DNA of 64,000 nt. Source: Xiphias gladius (Eukaryota; Chordata; Actinopteri; Istiophoriformes; Xiphiidae). The stretch is taken from NCBI RefSeq assembly GCF_016859285.1, contig NC_053414.1, forward strand, positions 9,730,517 through 9,794,516, written 5' to 3'. The translations under genes and the position numbers were made by a program. The notes under the pieces were generated by a model. It had not been told where the DNA came from. It saw only the letters and a program-made list of their open reading frames with translations, and made no database searches. Positions 52,901 through 64,000 of the stretch are shown in pieces; within the stretch, counting starts at the first letter, position 1; each line of letters begins with the position of its first letter.

Positions 52901-55900
52901 AAAACTGGATTCCAATATAAGTAGACTGCACATCATGAGCTTGTACCTATGTAGTTGGCTTCCTCACAGTAGGTGTAGGGACTGTTGCAATGGCTGTTGG
53001 CACTACTCCAAGTAAACCTGCAGGAAACAAGGAAACATTCCATCCAACGGCTTAACGGAGGAGATAAAACGGTAACACTGATCTACAGAAACACACAGAT
53101 ATTGATACAGCACTGGAAAGATAATTATTCAAACTATAAACTAGTATCAGCACCATGCCGGGACAGACCTATGTGATTACTAATAAGGTTATTTTAAGCA
53201 GTTAGGGATGCTGTTTACACAGAAGGGTTAAGTCGCATCATATCAATAGAGTTTTCAGATAAATACAGACATTTACATGCATTCAAATACCTACCCATTG
53301 TACGGCCCGGTGGTTGCTTGCTGAGGTATGTAGGGCAGCGCCTCAGTGGTGTTGTATCTGAACTCATTAGTGAGGGGCATGGATTGAGTCGACCACGTCT
53401 CTTCGGGCAAATACTGACCAGTCAGGTCTGAGGAGGAACACAACAACTTTTCATTAGAAGTTAGAAGTTATGCACAAGCTTTTTAGCTAAAGAGACGTAC
53501 CGGTTTCAGACTTTGCTCTTCCTTAAAAAACAGCAAGTATGTATTTGTTATGAATGCCTTTACCCATGTTCCTGTCCATTCCTGCAGCAACAGCAGCAAA
53601 ACTCGGGGCAAAGCTAGAAGCTGTGGGATCAGGGCTTTGGCACAAGTCTTTACGGTACAAGCTGTTCATGCTAAACAGAGAGAAGGCAAAGATTACAAGT
53701 CAAACAGGGATTGGATGAAAAAAAAAATTTTTTTCACAGTCCTCTCTCAAACAATACTGATTACAATCTGGACATTTTCAACAGTGGCCTGGTCATGGTG
53801 ACAAGTGGATAACATAAACATCTGATTTTTCTCTCTGATTCACAAGTTTAAATAAAATTTAGTCCACTCTTGTAAATGACAACATTTTGTGGCAATAGAA
53901 AAACTAATAGAAAAGATTAAAAAAACATTCCTGTGCACCTTAGCTATATATATTTAATTGCAATATTGTAAAGGACCAATATGTGGGATTTAGGGGGGTC
54001 CACTGGCAGAAATGGAATATTACATTCATAATTATTTTTTGATTCCACATAGGGAGTGGGTCTTCTTCCAAGGAGCCCGCCATGTTGCACCGCCATTTTT
54101 CTACAGTAGCCCAGAATGGACAAACCGAACACTGGCTCTAGAGAGGGCCTTTCACGTACCTGAAGGCCACCATAGGTTCTCCTACATGCTGGAAAGTGAG
54201 GGGTATTCAGTTGGCTGCAATCTACAAACTCACCGCTAGATGCCACTAAATCCTTCACACTGAACTTTTAAGAGTTTTTAGTTCATTACCAGTGTTTTAA
54301 TTCCCCTAATTACCTACTTTTTTTATATAACTTGAAAAATTCTGAGTGCATTTCTCATTGATTTTTTTTAAACAAATTTTTAAAATTTAGTCCGTAGGAA
54401 TAGATGAACTAGTATCATCTTTTGCTGACAATGTCCAAAAAAAACCCTAAGATAAGAGCATGTTTCTGTGGTCATACAATCATCAGAGCCAGTTCTTGTA
54501 TCCATCTGAGTTTGTGTTTGTTTTAGTACCTCAGTGCCTTGTAGTTTGTATTCATGGTCTGGTAGCAGTCTCTCTCTGCTGGGTAGACACCGCACTGCAT
54601 GGAGTCCCCTGTAAAATGAAGACAAATGTCAAAATTTAGCAAATCATCATTCTTATTTATAATAAAATGACGGTTACTGTCCATTTTTCTGCATAATGGT
54701 TATGCATCTGATTGTGGGAAAGTTATGAAACTTGTTGCATAGAATATTATGACTATAACCTCAAAAGAGGGACGTACTGCAGCGCTAAAATCTGAGTTGA
54801 GGCTCTAATATTCCTAGAAAAGGTATTGCATAAGCACTCTGTACTTTTTCTAGATGAGGTAGTGCAGGCATGTGTCCGGGCAATGGCGTCCTTTTCTCCC
54901 TCCATGCTGCTGGTGCTGCTCCAGCTGCCCCAGCTCCCTCTGCTGGCCCTCACACTGCCTGTTGAGCTGCCGGAGTCTGAGCCTGACTCGCACACTCCAC
55001 CGCCACGCCGCTCTGCAGCACACTTTCTTCGAGGGCGGGAAGGACACACACCTGTAAGACATCAACAAAAGCCAGTGACATTAAAATGAACTCTACAGTT
55101 GTGCTTGAATTAAAGCTGCAGAGAACTGTGACAGGCTGGGAGCATACGCACCATTTTGTTTAAGGGGGCCCTCAGCACTATATCCAGGCTTAAGTGCTTC
55201 TGACTTGGAGCTGTTGCAGCAGCGGTTTCTGTTGCGGGTTCCACTGATGTTACGGTCCCCCGATTTCCAGTCAGGTTCTTTCTCCCTCTCTGGCATCATT
55301 AGCACATTGTGCTCAGGAGCACTAATTCCGTAATAATGCAGAAACACAAAACATTTTATCTTACTTTTACTTACTGCTGTTGGTGCTTGATAACAGTGTC
55401 TGTTATATTTAGTTCCAAAGATGTGGCTCTTTGTTCACACTTTAAACATCACACAACAAAGACCAGCTTCATATGGTATTTTACTATGAAAGATCAGAAT
55501 TAATTTTAAGTGATTCATAGATGAAAAAATAGGTAAAGTGAGGTCTACCTGGAGATATTTTCTGTCTTCCTGCGACTCCTCTTTCCCTTATTATTCCCTG
55601 GTGCATTGCCAGTGTCTGTACTCTGTGCTTTCTTTTTCTGGCATTTACCATCTTCTCTCAGCTGGAATGGTCAAAACCATAAAGTGATAATGGTTATTTT
55701 TTCATAGAAACCCATTAGATTATGTTCTTTGCAATAGGCATTGGCATTGTAAATTGTTGCCCCTGTCTTACCTCCAGTTCAGAACTGTCCCTTTTGTCAG
55801 AGTCGATCTTCTCTGCATAGTGCTCAGTGCAGCTCTTCTCTACAAGACTGCACATTAACAGGCCTGGTCTAGGTCCTGGACCCAATGCGATGTTATTTGG

Positions 55901-57301
55901 GAAACCAGCAGGCATTTCCATGGGAAACATAACTGCTGCTGGCACTCTATCTTCTATAGTGCTGTGAGGTTCTTCTTTAAAGTCTGTGGATGTCTTCTTA
56001 TCCAGCTCACTGATGAAAGCTGGTTCATTGTTGTTGCAGACATCGGGGTCTGGGGTCAGGGGAGCGTCTAGTGTCAGGTCTTCATGCTCTTCATCCATCG
56101 TCACAGCACCAGGTGCTGCTGTAGATGAGCTGGACTTGTACTTGGTGTAATAAAGTGAAACTTTGTGTTTCTTTTGTGGCTGGGAAGGGGTAGTTGAGGA
56201 GCTTTTCTTCGAGGATTGAGAACGTGGGGCAGGGCTGTTGGCCAAAGCTGGAGAGCCACGCCCCTTACCTTTATCAGAGGTGTGACAGGTGTCCACATAG
56301 CTCTTGCAACTTCCCTTTGTTTTACTGCACAAACAAGATACAAAAAAGACATATCTAAGTATTTTAACACCAGAAAAAAATCATGTGCAGTATTTGAATT
56401 TGTGCAAACAGTAATTAGTCAATGAACTTTGCATGTAAATGACTGAAAAAAAAAACACTAGACATACTTTACTCCATTGGGTGTGATATTGTTGACGGAG
56501 CTGTTGTCCCGGGACAGGGCAGAGTTGTGGTTGCTTCTGATGCTGGGTGTGGAGAACTCATTCAGGATATACTGAGCCTGATGGAAGGCCATCAGACACA
56601 CACCAAACAGCGAGAAGCTGCAAAGAATAGAGATACAAATATTATCGGAAGATCTGAACGACAAAAAACAACTTATTGTTGTGATTAGTTTTACAAGGAT
56701 TAGAATAATCTCTTTATAATAACAATCTGTCACAGTTTAGACATGCACCTTCTCTGTGCTTATTTCTGAACATGAAACACCACTTTTACATGATATGTGT
56801 GTTTGTGAGGCTGTGTTAGCTTGTTATTGTGTTAAGAATGTAAAGTAAGGGGACAAATGATGGTATATATATGTATGCTTTTCAAATTAATTGATTCTGA
56901 TTTGTCAGTGAGCGAGAGGGAGTGGATTTTAAATGATTTTCAGTAATTCATTATACATTTTTTGGGGATATAACATACTTCACAAAATCTTATGCTGTGT
57001 AGACAATTTTACATTTATTAAAATGTTTTTGGAGGAGATCCTTTAATAAAATAACTGCTTAGAAGGTACTAACCATGTGAAGATGAGGGTGATCACCCAG
57101 AAGGTTTCCTCCCAGCTTGGACCAGGAACCACCTGAGCGCAGAGAGGCAACATGTGGTGCGGCAGCGTTACATTGAGGGTGAAAGGAAAAGAGGTGCCAC
57201 GAGATGTCACCAGAGTGAGGTCCCGGATAACCCAGGATGAGGTGAAGTCTGGGGTGAACCTGAGGAAACAGACATGTAGAGATAATGACAGAGGAAAAGA
57301 T

Positions 57302-57342
<41 letters not shown>

Positions 57343-60300
57343 CTTTAGCAATTTTCTTAAAAGGGCTAGTGTTTAGGATTTAGGGTCTCTATTGGCAGCA
57401 ACGGAGTATTACATTCATAACTATGTTTTTATTAGTTTATAATCACCTATAACTAGGAATTGTTTTGTTTACTTTATCTTAGAATGAGCCCTTCATATCT
57501 ACACTGGGAGCGAGTCCTCTTCCATGGAGCCCACCATGTTGCAAGATTAGACTTCAGAACTGAAAGAAGTACCTTTTCTGCTGACCTAATTGTGTGTCTT
57601 TATACATATGAGCTCAGCAGAGAGAGCTCAGAGATATAGCTTGGAGCTGATCCGGTTAACGTGTCGTAACAGAATTTCGAACTGTATTCTAGAAGCAATA
57701 GGAAGCCAGTGAAGGGATGCAAAGATTGAGGTAATGTGATCTCTTCTTGTAGTTCCAGTTAAGAGTCCAGCAGCAGTATTTTACACAAATTGCGAATTAG
57801 TGCTTTTTTGTTTAGTGCAGAATATAAAGAGTTACAGCAGTCCAGGCAGCATGAAATAATAATATAGCAAACGGAAAATGTTCGATCTTAGCGATGCTCC
57901 TCAAGGATGGAAAAAAGGAAGAGACAGTAGAAAATGAGTAAACAAATGTGGGCACTGTCTGTAGTTGAAAGACATTAGAACCTTCTCCATTTTAACAGAC
58001 TTGGTAATATGCACCTAGTACTAAAGATATTACTTGTCAATGATTCAAATACTAAGCAAAACATTAAAAACAATTCACTGTAAATAATTAAGACGTCTAA
58101 AATTCCACTTACGCAATGGTGATCTCAGAGGAGGTGTTGTGGTCAAGGCTGAAGGAGCGACACTGCAGCACCTCAAAACCAAATCCCTGGCACTTATATC
58201 CATTTATATTCATTGACATGACTGTCAGAGGAAGCTCTCCTGCATTCTCCACCTTGAAACTTTTTCTGATGGCGAAAAGTGGCTTGTTCGTACGCAGACC
58301 TAGGAATGACATAGAGTAATGTTTGGCCATTTATGAAGTAAATACTTACTAATAAAATGAAAGACAATATTACTTAACAAAAATCAATCTCACCATCACG
58401 ACACTCCATTAGAGTTGACTGAGGAACATTGAAGCGCAGTGAGGCTCCCGGGCCAGGCAGTTTGCCTCCAACTCTGAGCAACTCTTTCGCCCCATGGCCC
58501 TGCACCGTCACCATGTCGAACACTGTCAGGTTGTTCCTGAAAAACAGTTAAGAATACACACAAACTAAGGCCTTTATTCACACCTAAAAAGGAGAGATAC
58601 AATATGAACTAACATTTAAGTCAAAGCCATTTAATTGTTACCATTTTTTAAAATGTATTCTTCAGTGTTTAAGATTTTGTTTTACCATGTAGGGAATCAA
58701 CAGTTATGATAGATTTTTTTTTAATTTTTCCAAAAACCCTCTCATTAACTGTCTTATTGGAGTGGGCGGTTATACATATTCCAATGCACTTTTACAGGAC
58801 ACCATTTGCCTTAAAAATGGCAGGCAACAAAATAAACTGTAGTTGTGAATGTCTCTTAAGAAGATTTTTAAATTCTCTGCTGTTAGGAAAACTAAACACC
58901 ATATATATTCAAAAGGTATGAACATTCTCATCCTATTAATATGAATCAGTACCTGATAATGAGAATGGTAGTGGTGGGTTTGTGTTCAGAGGGAGTGAAG
59001 ACCACAGCGACCTCTCTGGCCTCCCAGGGTTGCAGCAGCATACGTAGGACACCCTCTTGTGTAATGTCCTCCACATTTTCACCTTCCTGAAGATGCACAC
59101 ACACACAAAAGAGGGGGGAAGTTAGCAGGGGAGGCAGCATAGGCAAGACTGAAGCACAACAAGAATGCCAGTGTTGTAATTGTGTGTAATGAATGAAAAA
59201 AGTTAGATAAGAATTAAATGTTGTCAGCCAAAAAGCTGAGTAAATACTAACAGATTAACCAGTTCCACAACTTTATTTCCCAGGAGCATTTTCATGATTT
59301 ACCTTTGGGAAAGAAGCTAACAGAGAAAACTCTGTGCTGCTGATGTTGACAGAGAGGGGGCTGATATTAAACCTGCCAAAGGAAACAATTCACAAAATTA
59401 ACTAGAGCCATGTGCAGCAGCATCATTGCAAAAAACATCTGAAGCAGAAAATCAGTTTCAATTGAATCATTGTCTGTGATTTAAACAGTTACTGTACTGT
59501 GCGTACCATTTAGTTAGGAGGTCCAGAGCCTCTAAAGGTGCAGGGTACAGGGAGAGGATTCGAATCTCTACAGAAACGACTGAAGAGGAAGGATTCTTCA
59601 GCATGAAAGTCTTCACCTGAAACATAAAAACACTTTCTATTAGACAAATGTCACAAGTAAGTCAAGTCTGTCATTAAAATAAAACCATCATTTTCAGTGA
59701 AGAATATTCAAGGGTTGCTAACCTTGCTCTCATTGACGGGTGTAGCACCAAAGTCCAGAGAAGCAGATGTCTCTACAGGGAGTCTAGGCCACCTGAGAGG
59801 ACAGAAGGATTCACATGATTAATGACGTTAATGCTGTGTCATGACCAACTACAAGGCTCACAATGGCAAAAAAAGAAAAGCAGTGTGCTGCATCTAAAAC
59901 TGACCTGCAGGGGAGTTTGTCTTTGTGGCTCTGCCATCGAGAGCAGAGTTCAGCAGCCAGTTTGCTGTCTACAGCCCAGGATGAGGGGAAAAAGTCTGGT
60001 AGGAGAGATCGCTGCCACTCTGAACGACCTGATGTGACAAGAGAAAAAAATGAATAATAAAAAACTCAGATTATGACTTTTTCTCTCACACAAGGGATTA
60101 TGACATGCCATGTCTCACCTGTTTCAGACAATCTGAGTGGGCAAGGTCGCCCACACTCTCGTTCTGCCTCAAATACCACTTCCCCCTGCTGAGAGAATGA
60201 ACACATCCTCAATTACAGTACCACATCTGATCTTGTATACTGGTCCCCAATTCGACATACTACTAACTAACCACCAGAGCTGCCCTTTTACCTTGGAAGG

Positions 60301-63300
60301 AGTAGAGTTAAAGTAGAGGGGAATGTGTAGAGTTGAGCCCAGGCTGGTATCCAGACTCAGGGTGGACAGCTGATTGACAGGCAGGGCCCTGCTGAGCACC
60401 TGGAGGGACAGGATCCGCCAGCAGCCCTGGGGAACTGTCAGTGGACTGGTGAAGTTCATCACCTGAGAGACAGGGGGCAGCAGAGACATTAGTGTCAAAA
60501 CCTGTCCTTAACTTAGCATCCAAATGATAAATGGGTGAAATGTAGTATGCTTTGCCCACATCGGAATCCACTTGGCATAAACTGACAGAAGGTTTGCTGA
60601 TCACCATTTTATCATTTTGTGATTAGATCTGCTTCCTATCATTATATGATGCACTGATGCATACCTTCATTACTCCCTTTAGTTTCTGTGAGACGCTGGC
60701 ATTCATCACAGTGAGGGGCAGGAGGTGGGGGTTTGTCAGCCACAGATCCACCTGATCTGCATGTCTTTGTTTCACCTGGAACAAACTGAATAAATCCCCC
60801 ATGGTTCATTTGCAGAAAGCAACAATTTATTACAACAGATTACACCATAATCCTCTGTTATTCAGTATCACATGTTCTTAACAATTCCTAAGCGTTTAAG
60901 TGTTTTAACAATTGCTGTAATGGATTTATGCTCATAAGAGGAGACACAATAAATATGTGTACTTCCAGGTGCTTGTCACTAGCTACAACTGCAGTGTTTT
61001 CAAACATAAGGACAAAAAGCTTTGCTTTGCTAACAGTTTCTTAGGACAACTTGGGTGTGAAATGGCAAAAGGTCTCCACATTACTTGTTTGTGATATGTA
61101 GTCCAGGGAAGCCGTAGGTTGTCCTGTTTCCCAGAATTTTAAAACTGATATGACTTAAGCATTTCCTTCCATGGCCTGGCAATGAACCTGACATCAGATA
61201 CAAAATTAATTAGTCAAACATTTCAAGACATTTGGGTCAAATTAAATTGGACTTTGAAGGTAATTATAAGAACTAAGAAGAAATTATTGGAAATTAAATA
61301 AGTATTCACCTCTGCAAGCTAGGATAGCCACTTCAGTGAAATTTCTCGCTTCTGGTCGCAGAGGAACCTGATTAAATTCAAGGCTGGCCTCCACTTTTGA
61401 TAGCACCTGCATTTCCTGGGGATGTCAACACATCCTGTCAAACCCTAATAATGCTACCATAGGTCATGATAAAGCAAAACAAAGAGAAAAATTCACCTTT
61501 AAGTAGAGTTTCTTGCCTCCAGAATTTAACATATAAACTCCTATTTTTGGTTCCCCTGTAGGAAACAGACAAATCAACAGACAAATAAAAACAGTGCACA
61601 TTGCATGTAGAGTATAATATAATCAATTATTGAGAAGTTTACACAGTTATATGTCATCCTGATTTATGTGCATATCTCTATCTTCTGCTATGTAAAGATC
61701 TCGCTTACATTTTTTATAAGTCATTAGAATGTGTTGAAAACCTGCTTGCCAAGGCAGACACAGATTTCCTTAGAAAGAAAATGAATAATGACATTTGTGT
61801 TCACATAACTAGTTTGACAAAAAGTTCTAACAAGACTACATCAAGTCGCAGTCTGCTGCTGACAGAAAGAGTGTAATACCTTGTAAAAATGAAAATTATG
61901 ACACGTGTTTAGAAACACAAATTTGGTTTGCTGATGTGGTTTAATGACAAAGCCTTTGTGCGAGCTCATGACAAAACTATTTACAGTAATTGTACACCAA
62001 TGATGTGGATGAAAATACTTTGTAAACACAAGTGGTTACTTTTATTTGTTCTTTGATCTTTAGCCTCTGTAACTTTATAAGGGTAGTCCAGGAAAGCAGA
62101 TGTTATGTCTTTTCGTGTTTCCCTCATATCTCTCATCTGTCAGTTCTTTCACATCATGAACATTATTTTCTTTTTTTCTTCCGGTGAGTCAAGTCAAATG
62201 AAAGGAAAAAGCAGCCACAGGAACTGCAGAAACTTCATTAAGGTTAGATTCAACAACAGTCTAAACACTATTCAACATTTTGAACTTTTGCTTTGATAGT
62301 GGTACACCACAGAAACAAGTCTGACAGATAAGACATTTACTGAGGTAATTTGACTTGAGGCTGACAACGGAGCAGTTCGCGACTGTGATCGGATGTTTCT
62401 CTTTCCATACTGCAATGTTATTTATGAATGACAAATCAGTCATAATCAAGCTGTATGGTTTGTTTTAGTAATGCATTCCCGTAGTGAATTTGCCTCCAGA
62501 CAGTGGGTCAGAGAGGTCATAGACACCTACCTACTGCAGCCTGTCCATCAGTGGGGGCCACCAGCAGCACCAGTATGTGCTCAATGACGTAAGGCTTGAG
62601 CTTGTCCAGGTCAGCGGGCCGGTCACCACGTGCCGACAGATTAATCTGTAGACTGAGGCGTTCCTCACTCTGGAGGCAGGACCCCTGGGATGGGACAGGA
62701 AAGGCATACCAGTCACGCACCAAACAGATTCGGGTAAGAAAGAAAAAAGACAAACATGAGAACAATGAGTAGCTGAAGAGGCCTGTAAATATACAAAAGA
62801 CAAAAAAACAAAAATGGCAGTCCAGATGATAAGAACAGAAAGAATGCATGAACTTTATAAATTAAAGTTGTTGAGGTGACAGTGGAAAGAAAATCCACTG
62901 TCCCCACATCCACATCCAGAAAAACGGTGATGGAAAAGTTTTAATGATTTTTTTTGCTGTTGACCAACTCTTACTGTACATTGACAAACAGAAACCCGTG
63001 ACTAACACTCTCTTGAAACCCTGAGATCAGTAGAGGGAGAGTGCAAATCTCACTGCAAACCAGGGCTCGCCTAAGTGGGTGGGTGAATCACCACTTGAAG
63101 ACCTGTAGACAGACACTCTGGCTTGGTGCCACCAAGGCTCACGGCCTACAATAGCAAACCTAATCTCTTGAAACCCAGGCTGCTGCTAACTTCCGGCAAG
63201 GCTCATTTAATCTGTGAGCAGAATCGACACCGACCAAAGGCCAGTTCACAATTTTGTAAGCGAAGTCTTGAAAAAAACAAAAAAAAAAAAAAAACTGAGG

Positions 63301-63938
63301 AACAGGTGTTGATCTTGGATACAAGCTGAAGGTCACCACTGGGACACTCATGCAACAAAATGTATGGATGATTTCAGTTAGGTTGTCCGCAGCCCTCTCT
63401 TGCATCATGAGTATTGCACCACATGAGCACTGGGAGCCCTGTGTCAATTATAGAGTCTCTTGAGAAAGCAATTAAAAAGTCTGGCACATGATCTCACCCT
63501 CCTCAGGGGTTCTGGAGAAAACAGAAGGCGCTCAGCTGACGAACCCGGCTGTCTGTTGAAAATTTAGACTAGCTGGCCTTCTGCTCACAGGAGTGGGCAT
63601 GACGAGAGCAGTGAGAATGACTCAGCTGCATTTTTGCAAAGTAGGAACAAACTAAAAACGATGTAACAAATCATAAAAAGGTAAAGTATGTAGTGAACTG
63701 CCCTTCTTCTTTGTTATTCCTTAAAATCTGCCCTATGTCAACTGAGAAAACCAGTTGCTGCCTGCAGATTCAAGATTGTGCAATTTTAATGAACCATTCA
63801 AGGGCTTGACAGCATTTACCAATATCAATTGCTGAAACAGATTTGAGGAAAAAGAAGTACCTGAGGATTGTTGAACAAACTCTTCGGTAAGTTGCACTCC
63901 AGGAGTAGACCCAGTATAGTGATGTTAGAGGCATCTTC
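49949..63938 (-). CDS. tmem131l: transmembrane protein 131-like, 3' part (27 exons)
   Basis: A large single-pass protein of the TMEM131 family; TMEM131 aids collagen export and human TMEM131L dampens Wnt signalling. Exons: 63861-63938, 62531-62684, 61497-61555, 61310-61406, 61085-61187, 60665-60785, 60292-60462, 60119-60188, 59905-60028, 59723-59792, 59507-59616, 59303-59372, 58953-59086, 58394-58536, 58113-58299, 57074-57259, 56468-56617, 55772-56324, 55549-55661, 55152-55321, 54845-55051, 54530-54608, 53564-53670, 53295-53427, 52947-53017, 52604-52737, 49949-50257. They sum to 3903 nt, 1300 residues in one frame; roughly 300 N-terminal residues lie beyond the window. Lumenal Ig-like repeats precede [14 protein letters not shown] and VTLPHH, then [12 protein letters not shown] leads into the membrane segment ([18 protein letters not shown]), and a long Ser-rich cytosolic tail has [18 protein letters not shown] and ends [13 protein letters not shown]131 is the alternative; the tlr2 neighbour favours TMEM131L. 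Confidence 0.9.
50360..52430. other. tmem131l last intron, nothing else recognised
   Basis: AT-rich unique sequence; no second gene, repeat family or RNA gene recognised. Confidence 0.45.
52435..52520 (+). repeat. interspersed repeat family D, short piece
   Basis: 'gagctgcaagaattaatcgattagttgatggacag' then 'caactattttgataaccaaataatgg'. In the last intron of tmem131l. Confidence 0.55.
53965..54270 (+). repeat. interspersed repeat family F
   Basis: 'accaatatgtgggatttagggggg', 'ggcagaaatggaatattacattcataa', 'tcttccaaggagcccgccatgttgca' and 'gccactaaatccttcacactgaactttt' identify a fish repeat. A second copy is at 57360-57545. Both are in tmem131l introns. Confidence 0.65.
57305..57344. repeat. 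TAA microsatellite
   Basis: About 13 uninterrupted AAT/TAA units in a tmem131l intron. Confidence 0.95.
57360..57545 (+). repeat. interspersed repeat family F, truncated copy
   Basis: 'aggatttagggtctctattggcagcaacggagtattacattcataactatg' and 'gagtcctcttccatggagcccaccatgttgca' match 53965-54270. The right third is absent. Confidence 0.6.
57550..57960 (+). repeat. probable interspersed repeat of unknown class
   Basis: The phrase 'aactgtattctagaagcaataggaagccagtgaaggg' with 'gtaatgtgatctcttcttgtagttccagttaagagtc' is one I associate with repeated fish DNA, but I cannot name its class. Confidence 0.35.
62700..63850. other. tmem131l intron between the two leftmost-numbered N-terminal exons
   Basis: Intron sequence between exons 63861-63938 and 62531-62684. 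It holds an A-run at 63269-63293. No other gene recognised. Confidence 0.45.
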
Positions 63939-64000
63939 CTGCAGGAGAAACAACATAGCAAAGGCAATGCAATCAGGGATTAAACGGCTTACTATAGACA

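Noticed and set aside
54826-55089. Plus-strand open frame of 87 residues
   Set aside because: Antisense shadow of the Ser-rich tmem131l exon at 54845-55051.

Overview
The window reads as nuclear DNA of a ray-finned fish, probably a spiny-rayed (percomorph) teleost. The evidence is small introns with clean GT-AG sites, very many CA/TG microsatellites, several short interspersed repeats I know from fish genomes, Tc1-type transposons, and protein sequences that align with vertebrate families. All seven gene loci I can support lie on the minus strand. Exon limits were placed by hand from splice sites and checked by adding exon lengths; every intact gene keeps an open frame across all its exons.

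Layout, left to right. 1-5 kb: no recognised gene; repeats and weak sequence. 5.0-11.3 kb: a synaptogyrin gene (closest to SYNGR3), four exons, with a CpG-rich first exon and an unusually short cytoplasmic tail. 13.3-20.3 kb: an 11-exon protein disulfide isomerase relative in which both CGHC sites are replaced (SGQG and SQES) and the tail ends KEEL; this fits PDILT. 23.4-25.0 kb: a four-exon LITAF-domain gene. 26-30 kb: a Tc1 transposon whose 3' half plus flank was duplicated in tandem. 30.4-37.5 kb: pdia2, 11 exons, both CGHC sites intact, KDEL end. Every intron phase matches the PDILT-like gene, so the two are duplicates of one ancestor. 39.5-40.6 kb: percc1, with a TATA box and a 5' UTR intron. 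41.6 kb: an isolated fragment of a TLR2 gene. 45.0-47.3 kb: a toll-like receptor 2 gene broken by three stops, three frame breaks and a deletion. 49.9 kb to the right edge: the last 27 exons (1300 codons) of tmem131l, whose 5' end lies outside the window.

The left genes (SYNGR3, PDIA2, PERCC1, LITAF/PDILT) have human relatives on chromosome 16p, while TLR2 and TMEM131L are neighbours on human 4q31, so a synteny boundary falls between about 40.6 and 41.6 kb. The points most worth following are the redox-dead PDI beside its active sister, long complementary TG and CA tracts that touch splice sites (pdia2 exon 9 and pdilt introns 4 and 6), a perfect 24-bp-arm palindrome inside pdia2, and the decayed tlr2 with its detached fragment. 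I saw no bacterial, CRISPR, tRNA, rRNA or retroviral feature.
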